From: Cucumis sativus
Lineage: Eukaryota; Streptophyta; Magnoliopsida; Cucurbitales; Cucurbitaceae
Direction of reading: 5' to 3'
Length of the DNA stretch: 64,000 bases
Assembly: GCF_000004075.3 (NCBI RefSeq)
Contig: NC_026658.2
Span: 17,658,075-17,722,074 of the forward strand
Below the pieces are notes generated by a model. The model worked only from the letters and a program-made list of their open reading frames with translations, was not told where the DNA came from and ran no database searches. The stretch's first letter is position 1. Every line of letters starts with the position of its first letter. Position numbers and translations under genes: made by a program. Positions 1 to 16,629 of the stretch are shown here, piece by piece.

Positions 1-1
1 G

Positions 2-4083
<4,082 letters not shown>

Positions 4084-5780
4084 AATGATGATGATGTTGA
4101 TGTTCTCTGCACTACTTGGAGACTTAGGTTGGCTGGTTGTCCAACATCATTGATTCTCTTTATCTTATAATTATATGTCCATTACTTCCTCCCCACCTTA
4201 GCTTGTCTTGTGATTTTGTTGTTTCCTTTTTAAGTATTTTTCAAGCTACTGGAATTTAACTTCTAATAAGAAATGAGAAAGTCCCCAGTTTTGTTTACCT
4301 ACTTATCTTATATTATATTTTGATTAAATTCTCTCTAAAGTATTTTGAACTTTGATTAAGTGACGTTCTTTGTCTCTAAATTAAAACTTAATAATTTACT
4401 CTTAGTATTTTTAAATTTGTAATAGTTTAGTCCTTTTGTTTAATTAAAGTGTGTAACTGTTTCTATGTCAGATTAGAAATGCAAATGGGTTAAAGAACCC
4501 TCAATTCTCACCAACAAAAGATATTTATAACTCAAAAAGAACCCTCAATTCTCGACCAACCAACAAAAGTATTTATAATTCAAACTATATATCAAGAAAC
4601 TATTAAAAACGTAGTAAAGAATAAGTTTGGAGTTGAACTAAAGAGAATCCATAATTACGTATGCAAACCTTGAATTAAAAAAGGCAAGAATTCTAATGTA
4701 TGGAATATGGGTTTTGTGAATCACGCAATAAATTTAAAGAGAGCAAAATTAAAGTGGGAACGGTTAATTCTAGCAATCTTTCCATCATAGAACAAACAAA
4801 TTCATTGCAATCTAATTTAATCCACAACTAATTGGTTCAAGAAAAAGTAATAACCTTTTGTTAATGAATCAAGAATCAAATCTAATTCAGACTAAATGTA
4901 AAGAAATCATTTAGTATGATTAATTAGTTGAAATTTTAATTTAAAATTAGAGAAAAGACAAAAGGAAGACATGCTTAAAATCAAATCTAACAACTTTCAA
5001 TCAATTTGCTTACAAAATCATGCTTAGAGCCATTAGAAATTAAAGTAAATTCAAGCACTCAAATAAGAATTAATTATAAAAGCAAAGTTGGAATTCAACT
5101 AAAGATTGAAATTAGAAAGCAAAGTAGACATGACTCACAAGCAAAAAATTGCTAGAATTTTCATTCTTACAGAAAAGTACCTTAGTTCTTCATGATTTCC
5201 AAAGTAGCAAAATTCAAACAAAATAGACATTCTTTTAGTGGAATGAGAAAGAAATTTTATTGGTGTTGAGAGAATTTAATAGACAAAAAGCACTCACCAA
5301 GCGTAGAAATGAATTATGGAGTGGAAGTTCTTACTAAAACTACATAGCTTAAATTTGCAAAAAGTTTTTATTTCTTCTTAATTTCTTAGTCGAGTTCTTA
5401 TATAAAAATACATTTGAGTTTTACTTATCTTCGATTTTTAGAACATCAAGGTTTTTGTTTTTTTTTTAAAAATATTTTAGTGCATATCGACTTGTATTTC
5501 ACATAAGTGTCTTTATCACGATATGTTATATGATCAAATTCTCATTTTCTTTTAAAAAGAATCTTTAAGACTTTGAAATTGAAAAAAATGAATAAGTGTT
5601 TATAATTTTGTAATTATTATTTGTATGTGTAAGGAGGAAGAGATGCATCTCCCAATTTTATTTGAAGATCAAATTATCAACTGTACTTAATAATATACTT
5701 TATTTTCATGCATTGGATAACATACATCAATGTAGAGCTAGCTTATTCTATTAATACTAAGGGACTTATAGGAGTATATA
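4084..5780. other. LACS9 3' UTR and AT-rich spacer
   Basis: The first few hundred bases after the stop are presumably LACS9 3' UTR. The rest is AT-rich with short poly-A and poly-T runs and small local duplications (for example AGAACCCTCAATTCTC near 4495 and 4539). No reading frame of recognisable content was found. Confidence 0.5.
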
Positions 5781-6149
5781 GAAGAGATTTCATTGAAATT
5801 GTAATTGGAAAAGAAAGTAGGAAGAAGATAAATTGGGCATTAAATTTCCTTTGATTTCTACACATTGCATTTATGGCAGCCAATGGGCTTCTTTTATATA
5901 CAAAATTATCCCATGTTTTGGGAACAGTAATCAATTAAAGAATGAAATAAATATTGCACACATTTGTTGTGCAATTAGATGTGGCAGTAGCCGATAGGCT
6001 TAAAAAGATAACAAACACTTAACAAATTCATTTCTTAGAAATAATATTGCACCCTCCTATTACCTTCATCATTTAGCGTCCTCCTATTACCTTCATCATT
6101 TGGCTTGAGGACGCTGATAACTGTTGTGTTTGCAAGGTCTTCTCTAACA
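5781..6149 (-). repeat. 3' LTR of the copia element
   Basis: Direct repeat of 9455-9788. It is about 35 bp longer, mainly because a 27-bp unit starting CCTCCTATTACCTTC is duplicated in tandem (6053-6079 and 6080-6106). On the minus strand it begins TGTTAGAGAAGACC immediately after a G-rich tract (GAGGGGG), the usual layout of a polypurine tract and 3' LTR. Confidence 0.85.
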
Positions 6150-6690
6150 CCCCCTCAAATGAGTGGATAAGTTAACTACCCAAAGTTTGGTTCCTAGATG
6201 ATGAAACTAATTGTGAGTGATTGATTTGGTTAGACAATCTGCTGACTGATCTGTTGAAGGAACATAACGAACATCTAGAAAATACTCTTAAGAACCTGAT
6301 TTTGAACGTAATGGACATCAATTTCTATATGCTTTGTTCGGATATGAAAGACCGAATTGGTGGCAAGGGCTATCGCACTTAATTTGTCACACCAAATAAT
6401 AGGTTTGAAAGGGAAATAAACTTTAAGTTCAGTCAAAAATTGCTTTAACCAGCAACTTCAGAAGTTGCTAGCGCAAGAGCACGATACTTAGATTCAGTAT
6501 TGGATTGGGCCACCGCCGTCTGTTTCTTGAAGGACCAGAAAACCAAGTTATTTCCAACGAACACATAATAAGCTGCAACAGACTTCCTATCATCAATATT
6601 TGACGCCCAGTCAACATAAAAAAAAGGCACAGATAGAAAAATCAGGATTAAGCTGGCGAATGATAAGAATTGATTGCGGCTCACCATAGG
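6150..6690 (-). pseudogene. Ty1/copia pol fragment, RNase H end
   Basis: Minus-strand translation shows the typical copia RNase H wording: DWASNIDDRKS, GNNLVFWSFKKQ and NTESKYRALALATSE, then an acidic-to-basic tail with KHIEIDVH. Reading continues almost to the LTR through several frame changes. Upstream of about 6690 this similarity stops abruptly and gag-like sequence follows, so most of pol has been deleted. It is a relic without a usable frame. Confidence 0.85.
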
Positions 6691-7079
6691 AGAAAAGTTT
6701 ATGTTGCTTTCACTTTATGTTTACTATATTTTGACTTATAGTATTTTACTTAAATCTATAGAACTTATGAATTACTTTTATGTTATTTTTCTTTAAAAAT
6801 TAAATAGGCCCGAACTAGGTTATTTTCTACTTTTATTTATATATACTTTATTTACGATTTATGAATGAGTATTTGAGGTTTTCGTGGTAAGATTTAGTGT
6901 CTCAATTTATTTTTGATTAAAAAAATCTTTATTTATTTTAGTAGTAATGACCTCAGCTTAGTATAAGAAGTTTGGTCGTTTTAGAACCTTTGAGTCATAT
7001 ACATACTAGGACTTTGCACCACATTTTCAGTGTTTCTTTGACTACTTTATTGCTCTAGACGTTTTAAAAAAAATAAGTA

Positions 7080-7609
7080 GCTTAGATTGCATATCTAGCC
7101 ATGAAATTTCAGGCTTACCTTGAATCCATAATAATAACCGAGTTATATACTTCATCTAAACCCAACAACACCTATGAGATAAGAGCACTTCTTGAAACCA
7201 AACTCCTAGGTCAAGGTTATAAGCATTAGTTTTCATTAATCGTAAATAATCCTCCATTTTAAAGTTACATTTCCTTGTAGTTTGACATATTTGACGAAGA
7301 AAATCTTATTCGTTTCTAGATTGAACACCAAATAAATCTTATGTAGCTTTCCACAAATCTTTATTGTTTGTGAATCTCATGAGTTGGATAGCCATATCGG
7401 AGTCATTGAGTTGTAAAGCCAACTGAACAACAATAGATCGATAGTGACCCAATGTTTAAAAGTAGGATTGACGATGACTATAGCAGACAAGCTTGATGAC
7501 ACACCTGGATTTGTGTCGTCTTTGTCTTCAGTCACTGTGTGGTGCTGGCTTCTTGGCCGATCGTCAAAATTTTGAGGGGCCTGATCTTTTGCCGATCAAA
7601 TGTCCTTCA
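7080..7609 (-). pseudogene. Ty1/copia gag fragment (3' portion)
   Basis: The minus strand reads MRFTNNKDLWKA, then DLFGVQSRNE, DFLRQICQTTRK and NFKMEDYLRLMKTNAYNL, the standard order of a copia gag (UBN2-type) domain. In-frame stops (for example within 7261-7380) and a frameshift near 7160 show it is inactive. The N-terminal portion continues across the solo LTR at 9269-9360. Confidence 0.85.
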
Positions 7610-9268
7610 TGTCACACCCCAAACCATACTGTGACCAAAATGCTGAAGTAGTAGAAATAAGATATGAGTTAGTTACAACCTTGAAATTTTCTTATCGCAA
7701 ATCTTATTCTCAACTTTTTTTAAACGATTAACAACATTCAAAAGGCAACAGTGGTCAATGTAACGCCAAGAAAAATAAATACAAACCAAAATGTATACTT
7801 TATTAATAACATGTGTTTCATACATTATTACAATACTTTGACCAAATAACCAATGGTTAACTAGATCCAAAACGTCTTGAATCACCATCCAAAACGTCTT
7901 GAATCACCTCGCCGCAAATCCTTCAACCTTCTTCTCTACTTGGCCTAAACGCCTGATCCTAGAAGATAAAATTTTAAAACGTAAGTATAAAAGACTTAAT
8001 GAGCTTTTATGAAAACTTTTCGCAATACATTTTCATAATCATTTGGAAAAAATAATATCAAATCATTTAAACATAACGAAAAATCATTTTACTTCGCATA
8101 AACTTAACAAATCATTTCATTTCGCCAAGGATCCCAAATCGTTATCTACACTTGGTCTCATTACCTCGCATTTAGACTACTGTATCAACAGCATCCGAGA
8201 ACATACTAATTCATTATTGTTACTCAGACCGCTATGCTTTATAAGTTTCTTTCAACGCATAAGCTAGTTTCTTATCACCATGTAGCCTGTGCACCCCATT
8301 GTGGCCTTAACTCTTTATGCGTACATAAAAATTAGCATCATCTCAAAGAAACAACTAATGGTTTGAAAACCATTTTATAGATTGAAATCATAATCATCAA
8401 ATCGAAAGCTTTAACATTATAAATCATGTTTGAAAACATAACTTTTCATAGAAATCTCTTTGAAACACTCTCATTCGAATTCCTCTTTCAAATCAGTAAA
8501 GAGAAATCATAATAAAGTTTTTAACATAAATTCATTTTAGAGAAAAGTACTCACCAAAATTTACTAAAGAAGTCATCCTTCTTCTCGCAAGCATCTTCTC
8601 GCATGACTAAAGCAACAACACTTCAACATTTCAACAAAACTCTCATCATTTCCTCTTTAGTTACCTAAATTCTCTTATTTATAGAGCTCTTAAACTAACT
8701 TAGTCATACATAAACTTTTCTCAGTTCACTAGCTTCTGCTTAAAACTTTACACGTGTAAATTAATATTCAACTTAACCATGCTTAAATTCTTAATCTTAC
8801 ATGTTAACTCCTGTCAAATCAGATTTGACCTTTTTTTCGCCAGACCTTGCTTCCACTTAACCCAAACCCCGAATAACTTTAATCATTTCTCGCGTGGTTA
8901 TATTTTTACTATAAGAAACCTTCCATGCGAACTAACCAACTTTTACTCGCATAGAACTCTTATCGTAAACTTAAACTCCAAGGCTTCCTCGCAAACTTCT
9001 TCTCCGAGAAACACTTGGTTCTTCTAGCGAAGACCACTCAAAACGCCTAGTCTAGCACTGTCAACTTTCACTTTTTAACTTACGCAAAGACTTTTTCTCT
9101 TCTTATCACACAATTTTTTTTTGCGAACTACCCACTTAATCGCAAAAACGTATACTTAAGTATAAAAGATTTTATCGTTTAATTCTTTTTGTGGATTTAT
9201 TCAAACGCGAACTTCTTAATACTTAGCCGAGTTTTACTTCCTTACTCAAATTAAAAATGGGTCTCACA
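7610..9268. mobile_element. Solo LTR (1659 bp) nested in the copia gag
   Basis: Boundaries are TGTCACACCCC at 7610 and GGGTCTCACA ending at 9268, the TG...CA ends expected of an LTR. It is flanked by a perfect 5-bp target duplication, CTTCA at 7605-7609 and 9269-9273. No internal coding region and no second LTR are present, so it is a solo LTR left by recombination. Length and ends suggest a Ty3/gypsy family; the ends fit better with minus-strand orientation (start TGTGAGACCC, end GGGTGTGACA). A 22-bp unit is duplicated in tandem near 7864-7907. Confidence 0.85.
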
Positions 9269-9360
9269 CTTCAAGCTTGTACCCTCCGAGAACAGGGAGG
9301 GCGAGAGTTTTTGATAGGAGATACTTGTTCTTCATTGTGCTAAGTTGATTCAAGACTTGG
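9269..9360 (-). pseudogene. Ty1/copia gag N-terminal fragment
   Basis: The minus strand shows NKYLLSKTLALPVLGGYKLE, which matches the start of copia gag and continues in the same frame into the fragment at 7609 once the solo LTR is ignored. It lies directly downstream (minus strand) of the short leader after the primer-binding site. Confidence 0.75.
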
Positions 9361-9441
9361 TTCAAAGGTGCGTGGGTTAGTAAAGGAAGGTGTAAAAGAG
9401 GCAGAAAGAGCAACAATATTTTGGGAGGCGTTTGCCATCAG

Positions 9442-9453
9442 GCTGTGATACCA
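9442..9453 (-). other. Primer-binding site of the copia element (tRNA-iMet)
   Basis: The minus strand reads TGGTATCACAGC, one mismatch from the TGGTATCAGAGC complement of plant initiator tRNA-Met. It lies right inside the 5' LTR, which fixes the element's orientation. Confidence 0.85.
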
Positions 9454-9454
9454 G

Positions 9455-9788
9455 CAAGAAGTTCCATCGAAATGATAATTGGAAAAGAAAGTAGAGGGAA
9501 GATAAATTGGGTATTAAATTCCTTTGGATTTCTAAGCATTGCATTTATGGCAGCCAATGAGCTTCTTTTATAACAAAATTATCCCATTTTTTTAACAATA
9601 ATCAATTAAAGAATGAAATAAATAGTGCACACATTGGTTGTGCAATTACATGTGGCTGATAGGCTTAGAGATAACAAACAATTAACAAATTCATTTATTA
9701 GAAATAATATTACACTCTCTTATTATTTGGCTCCAACCGGCTGATATTTGCTGACTGGTTTGCTGTTTCAGCATGGTCTTCTCTAACA
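9455..9788 (-). repeat. 5' LTR of the copia element
   Basis: Direct repeat of 5781-6149, with the same order of blocks (GGAAAAGAAAGTAG, GCATTTATGGCAGCCAATG, ATCAATTAAAGAATGAAATA) and the same TCTTCTCTAACA end at 9788. Divergence from its partner, including small indels and one tandem duplication, suggests an old insertion. Confidence 0.85.
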
Positions 9789-10077
9789 TATACAACCGTA
9801 TTTTTGTTTAATATATATACATATATATATATAGGCTCAATGAATTATATAGATATTATATAAACTATTTTTTATAAAGTTTATTTTATTTTATAAACCC
9901 TTCCTTAATATTTTTTATGTATGTGTATTATCGTATTGAATACATATGAGATATCATACATAGAGTTTGTATTAACTATTTAAGTGAAGCGATAAAATAC
10001 CTTTTTAACTAATAACAATTTAGTCCATCTATATTTTTTGGCTTTATATTTTAATTAATAACAGTTTAATTTCTATC

Positions 10078-10114
<37 letters not shown>

Positions 10115-10525
10115 TGAATGTCACCTTATCTTCATAAAAAACAAAAATTTTGATATCGTCAAATTTGATATCAATTTTTAATGATGAAATGCTTCGAAAT
10201 CGTGTTGTAAAGAAGATGAATTATTATTAAATAAAGTTCAAAAACTAAATTGTTACGATATCTCACCAAATTATTTATTAAGCAAATCGAAAACAAAGAA
10301 AAACAAACTAAAAACATCAGTATCATTGAAACAACTCACTCGTATAAATCATACTTCATAACTGTGAATCCTTTCAATTACACTTCTGTTCCATTTGAAA
10401 CCCGATTCTATTCACAACTTAAACACAACAAACATATCGATAATCCCTGCATCTGTTGCTACTAGGCAATTCAACTCTTTTAGCTCCAAAGAACCATTCG
10501 ACACCAACATTGTTCTTGTCCTTGT
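9789..10525. other. AT-rich spacer with a (TA)n run
   Basis: Spacer between the copia element and the At4g08330-like stop codon. It contains a (TA)n run around 10079-10108 and otherwise low-complexity AT sequence. The last part is presumably 3' UTR of the minus-strand gene. Confidence 0.5.
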
Positions 10526-12512
10526 TTAAATAATTGATGGCTCAAATTCGTTGGAAGATGAAGGCTGTAAAGCACGAATTTTTACTTCATATTTCATGCA
10601 CCTTGAGACTTCATTGGGCAAGGATGATGAATCTGATCCATCTGAAACAAGTGGTGAGGAGGCAGTATGGTTACTATGAGCATTTCCAATATAGTTTCCA
10701 CACTTTCGACACAGTAGTTTGATTCTTCGCCGAAACAGACCCCAAGAGTTTTTTGAGAAATGAGGCACACATTGAAGTTCATCGACCTGCGTAAATCTGC
10801 TTTCATCGATGTTTAGAAATGATATGATCCCTCGCTTTATCGATTTACCATATTTAGAGCCAATGGTCGATGTGTTGCGGTTAATAGAGCTCAAGTTCAG
10901 TTCGTATCCACAAGCCCCACAGCTGTATGAAATAAAACAGCGTCATTACAAGTTGACCAGAAGCAAATAGGACATGCATAGAATACATAGAGGTGGCTTA
11001 GTTAATGCTAGGGATAGCCATGGGAATGAAATGGTACTAGAACTCCAACTTTCTCGGCCTCATCAAAATTTATGCTTAACAAAACTTATATTGGGCATAT
11101 CTATTTCAGGATGATTTTAAGATATATAATTGTCATCTACCGTTTCACACAAAATTACAGTAATAAAGCATTTTCAAATGTCAAGCTACTTGAATCCCCA
11201 CAATCAAATGTTAAGGGTTCCAATTTCATGAGAGTACTCTGAACTCAAAGGCTGGAAAAAGGACTTGAAGTGACAGTTCTTAACAGCCGCTAATTATTTA
11301 TTTTTTTAAATTGTCCTTAGCTTTTTCTTAACATAAAGATTAAGGTTTAGGACATAAAATCGTCTCTATGTTCCATAGAGTCAATTTGACTAAGTTTTAG
11401 GACAAGAGTTACCAACTTCATCTCCCCTAGAAACAGGATTTGAAAACAGGGATTTTGATTAATTGATTTGCTGTCTGAATTAGTCTCACGCCTTTTCTTC
11501 AATGGAAGTACGTGATCCTTCTCTTGATTTCTCATCTTCTAGTGAAATCCATGAGTCTAGGATCAAATATACGTTTACATTTGTTTTGAATTGAATATGA
11601 CAAACTTTCTAACATCTACAGAAAGGTTCTATTAGTTAAAATCTTTTTCATAAAAGGCCCACTGGGTTGTTGTCCGTCTTTTATTCTTCATGAAACGTGA
11701 GAAAAATTAATGGAATCTACCAGAGAAAGCAGAGGGGAGATTTTCAAATATGAAAATAAAGAGAATTGAATATATATACTACAAATCAACCACATGGCAG
11801 AATTCATTATGATTATGATGGAAGTTTACAAATAGAGGTGAAGTTTCAATCTTAACCAACAAACTCCAATCACAGTTCATTGTTAAACTGTCTACCCCAA
11901 CAGTTGGTTTAAATAAGTGCATCAAAGTCGAGAAAGATTATAGCCATCTCCATCATGCTAATTACTACCAGAATTTCTTAAACAGGTCAGACCAATCAGT
12001 GGAGTACCCTACAGTTTAGCTCTATTACATCTATTGACAGTTCTCCAATCCCAATATAAACACAAAAAACTATTATTTTTTTCTCTTTTCAACACAAAAA
12101 TCTGTTGAATTCCAACGTAACCGAACCCAAACAATCTTTCACCGAAAGCAGTCGGGATCAAATCGTACTGAAGAAGAATTCATGATTTTCCCAATACTAA
12201 TCAGTTCAAAACCGATTCAAGTAATGTACAAACAAAGGAATAGTCCCAAACCCGTTACTTAAATCAGGCAATTCACCCAACCCTTCAATCAGAACAAAAC
12301 ACAAAAAGAGAATCAGAAACCGGAACAGTATATACAAACAGATATCTGTAAAACTAAAAGTTGAGTCACAGTGAGAGATAGGAGGCAAAGATTAGATTGA
12401 ACCTGTAATAAACATCTCTGCGAGAAGAAGAAGGGAAGAGCGAAGCTGAGGAGAAGGACTGGACGTGAGTTCCATGGGCGTAATCGTCTCCGAAGACCGG
12501 CGACTGCCTCAT
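10526..12512 (-). CDS. At4g08330-like CxxC protein of unknown function
   Basis: Two exons on the minus strand, 12403-12512 and 10526-10922, joined in phase across a 1480-bp intron (GT-AG), give 168 residues. The protein matches the plant family named 'uncharacterized protein At4g08330, chloroplastic'. Conserved core seen: DVYYSCGACGYELNL, SINRNTSTIGSKYGKSIKRG, ESRFTQVDEL and LLCRKCGNYIG. Two CxxC pairs (residues 38-41 and 108-111) could bind one zinc, which is inference. The first ATG in frame is at 12512; the N-terminal region is Ser-rich and not conserved, and no biochemical role is known to me. The C-terminal 50 residues look disordered. Confidence 0.88.
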
Positions 12513-14709
12513 TCTACTGGTTGAGAATACAACGGCCGTCTCCGATGGTGGGGGCAACGGTTGACGAGGATATCGAGGTGGTAAATGGGGAATCGCAGTC
12601 GGTAGAAACGATGATCCAATTTAGAGAGTATCGATCAAATTACGAGTTAAATATAAACGAGCTCAAGAATAAAAAAAACAGATGCAATGATCTCAAAACA
12701 GAAAAAGGAAATTGAAGCTTGTACGAGAGGAAGTGAGATGAAAGAGAGAATTGGAAGAAGAATTATGATGAAGAAGCAAAGGTTGAAGATGAGAATTTGA
12801 AGAAATCGATGGGAACATCAAAAATAAAAAAAAAGGAAAAAAGGAAAAAAGGAAAAAGGAAAAAGATTTTTTTAAAGTTAATAATTTCTATGAAGCTGAC
12901 GTGGCATTTTAACGGGAAAATAAGATTTAATTAGATTGTGACAATTTTGTTTTCCTTTTGAAAATATTAGATTGAGACATTTCAATTGGTTAACCTTTTT
13001 TTTTTCTTTTTTTAAAACTTTAAAGATGGTAAAAAAGAAAAAAGCAAATAGGAATTATTTTAAATTAAAATATTATAGAAAATATTTACGAATATAGAAA
13101 AAATAAATTTTGGTTACCTTTGTAAATGTTAGGTTTAAAATAACACTGAGAAAATTGGTAGCTAATTTCTGCAGGTAGGTGAGTGATTTTATTTTCTATT
13201 TTTGTGACCTCTTGTGTCTGTTTCCCTTAGATTTTGGGATTTTTTTAAAATTTTTATTATTTTTTAAGAAATCTTTGTACAATTATTAAAGAAATTCACT
13301 TAAGTACACTGTTTTTTCCTTAATCTTTCCTAATTAACAAATTAGGTAGTTAATTATTATAACAATTTAGTTCTAAATAATAATTTAGTCTTTTGTATTT
13401 TAAATTTGTAATGATTTATAATAAAAAATTATTCAAAATTAGAGGTCAATCTTTCATTACAACTTAATTTTATAGTTAAAAGTAATATATATATATATAT
13501 TATTTTTTTGTGTAAATAGACTAAATAAATAAAATAATAAACGGTATAGACTAAATTTTGTTGCTTGTTAAAGACTTTAACGCTAAATTATTACCAAATT
13601 TAAATCTTCCAAGTATCTAAATTATTATTTTCATACAAAATTTGAATGACCAAAAGATTTTTAAGACTTTTGTCTTTCTCAGGGTTATGTTAATATCTTA
13701 AAGTTTTTATTTTAATTTTGTACATTTATAATATACCATTTTATTTTGTGATATTAATATTACCGTTAATATACTTAAAAATAAACATTTAAAATTTAGG
13801 TGTCAATTATCATTAAACTAAACGAGTAATTTCATAAATAAATCATTATTTTATAGATGATTAATATAAATATTCATAAAAAAGAGAAATCATTATTTTA
13901 TAGATGATATAAAAATATTCATAAAAAAAATGTTCATCCATCACTAAAGAAAAATTTATAAATAAAAAATTCTAATTTTTGTAAGAGTGAATTTTTTTTA
14001 GTACGGCATGGAACGAAAGATTTAGTGTGCCATCAAAAGTAAAAATAGCTCATTTCGATTCAACTGGTAGTCAAATCGAATCGAACTGAACCGAACCTTA
14101 TTTTTGAGGTTTGGTTTGATTTCAAATTAGATTTTGTTATTTCTAAAGAACTGAAAATAAATAAATAATTTGGTTGGCTTCCGCTATATTTTAAATTTGA
14201 TTTTATTCTTTAAATTGAAAGGAGTTTAGTTTTACTCTTTTTTAAAATATATAAATATAAATATATAGTAATTAAAAATTGTTTGGTTCGGTTCAATTTG
14301 CTTTTAAATTTCCTTAAACTGAGTTAAATGGCACTTTTCGGTTTTATTGAGTTTTTAGATTGGTTCGATTTTAACAAAGAATTTGATTTTTGCCGTTTGA
14401 ATGACGGCCTTTAGAATAAAAGGACAAGCTAACTAATGTTCACCTTCACATGCACACACAAATGTTAAACTTGAGGGTATATGCTTCGGTAAAGAATAAT
14501 GATTATATTTGAACAAAAAAAAAACCCACACAAAAATGTGATAATGTACATATCTATGTGTGATTGTAGGTAACATTCTAGAAAATGGAATGAAAATAGT
14601 CCCAGTTTTAACTTTCATAGATGCGTTGAATTTCTAAATCGGTCCTAAAAATTTAATTTAGTAGGATAGATAATAGTATTTAATACTTTAAAAATATTAA
14701 AACAAAATT
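12513..14709. other. Promoter side of the At4g08330-like gene, then AT-rich repeat DNA
   Basis: Positions 12513-12780 are the likely 5' UTR and proximal promoter of the minus-strand gene and are purine-rich on the + strand. Poly-A/AAGG tracts follow at 12820-12870. From about 13000 the sequence is AT-rich spacer. A GGTTCGG-type repeat occupies 14045-14400. I see no other gene before the tRNA. Confidence 0.5.
14045..14400. repeat. GGTTCGG/CCGAACC-rich dispersed repeat
   Basis: Contains AATCGAACTGAACCGAACC near 14079, TTTGGTTTGATTT near 14110, TTGGTTCGGTTCAATT near 14283 and GATTGGTTCG near 14358. The motif arrangement resembles that in LACS9 intron 8 and at 23165-23330. The class of element is unknown. 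Confidence 0.5.
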
Positions 14710-14781
14710 GGTTCTATGGTGTAGTGGTTAGCACTCTGGACTTTGAATCCAGCGACCTGGGTTCGACTCCCGGTAGGACCT
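14710..14781 (+). tRNA. tRNA-Gln (anticodon TTG)
   Basis: A complete 72-nt cloverleaf. The acceptor stem GGTTCTA pairs with TAGGACC (one G-U), with discriminator base T. The A box region is TAGTGGTTAGCAC, the anticodon loop is CTTTGAA with TTG, and the T arm is CTGGG-TTCGACT-CCCGG. No intron. A run of T at 14781-14785 directly after the gene is a good polymerase III terminator. Confidence 0.97.
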
Positions 14782-16629
14782 TTTTGGAAAAATAGTGTCA
14801 TTTGAAAACTATCTATTTAATTCTTCTTCTTTATTTTCTTAATTAAATTCAAATGTCTTACTACCTCGTTTAATTAGTTTAACAAAAATTTAATGTGCCA
14901 TAGTTTTCTCTTTAACAAAATAAAAAAAGTTCATGGAACTAATCAATATTTAAAAATATTTCGATGTTAATTTTCATAAATATAAGACAAAATATTTATG
15001 GCTGGTATAACAAAATGAAAAAGTCTAGCTAACTAATTTTTAAAATATTCTTTTCCTTCCTTTTAATTGTCTTTCTTCTTTATTTCTCTCTGCAGTTTTT
15101 TTTTCATCGTCTTCTTTTGAATTTTTTTCAATATTTTTGTTTACACTTTCTTTCCATCTTCGGCCATTTTTCTTTTCTATCGTCTTATCTAAATCTTACC
15201 AAAAAATATTTGGATGTAGATAGCCAAATGTACAAAATAGACCCTAAATAAACCAAAGAATAGAAAGAATAACCAAATCTAAACAACCATATACCAAAAA
15301 ATCTTTTAAAAAATCGTTTCTATTTGGTTATTCAAGTGTAAATGATTAAATAAACGATTGTGTACCAAATAATAGCCAAATCGATAATATAAAAAATAAT
15401 AATCAAATCTAAACAATTTTTATCAAAAAAATGTATTATGCACACTAGTGCCATTTAATCATCGGACATTTTTTGTATTTTCCATTGTGATCCCTTAGGT
15501 TTTTCTCATTTTTTAAATTGAATATTTTGGTGTTTGGTTATATTTTTTAAAAAACCACCTTTCTTCCCTGTAGTTTAGATTTTTTAAAAAAATTTAATTA
15601 AAATGTGAGGAAAAAGTTTTAATTTAGGAATTAGTGAAAGTTAAAATGTGTTAAATTAATAATTTGATATTTAAAATGTCATGGTTGTCGTTTTATTAAG
15701 AATTATTTTAACTAATTTAATCTTTTATCACATATTAAATATATTAATTTATTTTTTCCGCTCTAATGAAGAAACCTAAAATCACTCACGTTATTGTATA
15801 GAAAAGTTGGTTCAATTTTATTGTTATTCAAACCTATTTAAAAAGTGGGTTCTTTGTATTTTCAAACTGACAAAATTTCTATCAACTTTTTTTTTTCAAT
15901 TTATTTTTAGGTTAATTTGTCAATATAATTTTATATTTGTTACTTGACACGATAGATTTGTAACAATTAACCATTAATAAAAAATTCATCACTCGAGTAC
16001 TCCATTTTATGTTAGTAATTCATTCGGTTTATATCATTCTCTATGGATTACAATTTACTATTGTAATCCATTCGTCTTGTATTAATTGAATGGTGTAAAT
16101 TTTTAATATTTGCTTGTGTTTGGAAAATAATTAAATATAAAGTAGAATGTCTAATACAATAATTTAACAATTTTTATTTAATAAAAGAATTAGTGTGTTT
16201 CACAATCTGGACGACGACAATATCAAGTTAGTTGTCATCGTCGACTCTGCACTCTTTGTTGCTCATCTGGTTGTTCGAGTAACGCTACAGGCGCTTCATA
16301 GTTCAAATATTCATTATCTTCTCCATGTCCGTGCCCGTGACAATGCATATATAAAGATGATGAATCAGTCCTTCAATCATAGTATCCTTGTCCAAAGTTT
16401 GATGATGATGGGCCTAACTCTGAATTGTAATATCGTGTTTTAAAGTTTGGCGATTGACCAATAACCCATTCCAAATGTTCGCATCATCATCACTAGACTA
16501 ATGTAACCGGTCTCACTTTGTGTTTATGTCACGAAAGACATTTCTTCCAATTCATTAGGCTCTTGCACTGGAGCATGTATCCTTGGAACTGGAGTAAGTA
16601 CAATGGTACATTGTAATGTTCTCCATGTA
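14782..16629. other. AT-rich spacer
   Basis: No gene seen. The stretch has poly-A/T tracts and short microsatellite-like segments. A weakly coding-like part at 16195-16443 (+) has no ATG start and no recognisable family, and is probably part of the decayed element to its right. Confidence 0.45.

Larger units (their letters stand above)
5781..9788 (-). mobile_element. Deleted Ty1/copia LTR retrotransposon carrying a nested solo LTR
   Basis: Two direct repeats bound the element: 5781-6149 and about 9455-9788. They share long stretches such as GCATTTATGGCAGCCAATG and both end TCTTCTCTAACA on the + strand. Read on the minus strand, the right repeat is the 5' LTR, followed by a tRNA-iMet primer-binding site and gag. 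The pol tail and a G-rich tract adjoin the left (3') LTR. Protease, integrase and most of reverse transcriptase are missing, and the reading frames contain stops and frameshifts, so it is a dead copy. A 1659-bp solo LTR splits gag. I could not fix the outer target duplication, because the left LTR edge is degenerate. Confidence 0.85.

Noticed and set aside
7610-9268. Considered as an intact DNA transposon because of its inverted-like ends
   Set aside because: TG...CA ends, 5-bp target duplication and absence of any transposase fit a solo LTR better.
16195-16443. Open + strand frame upstream of the PMD relic
   Set aside because: It lacks an ATG start, and the PMD-like wording next to it is on the other strand.
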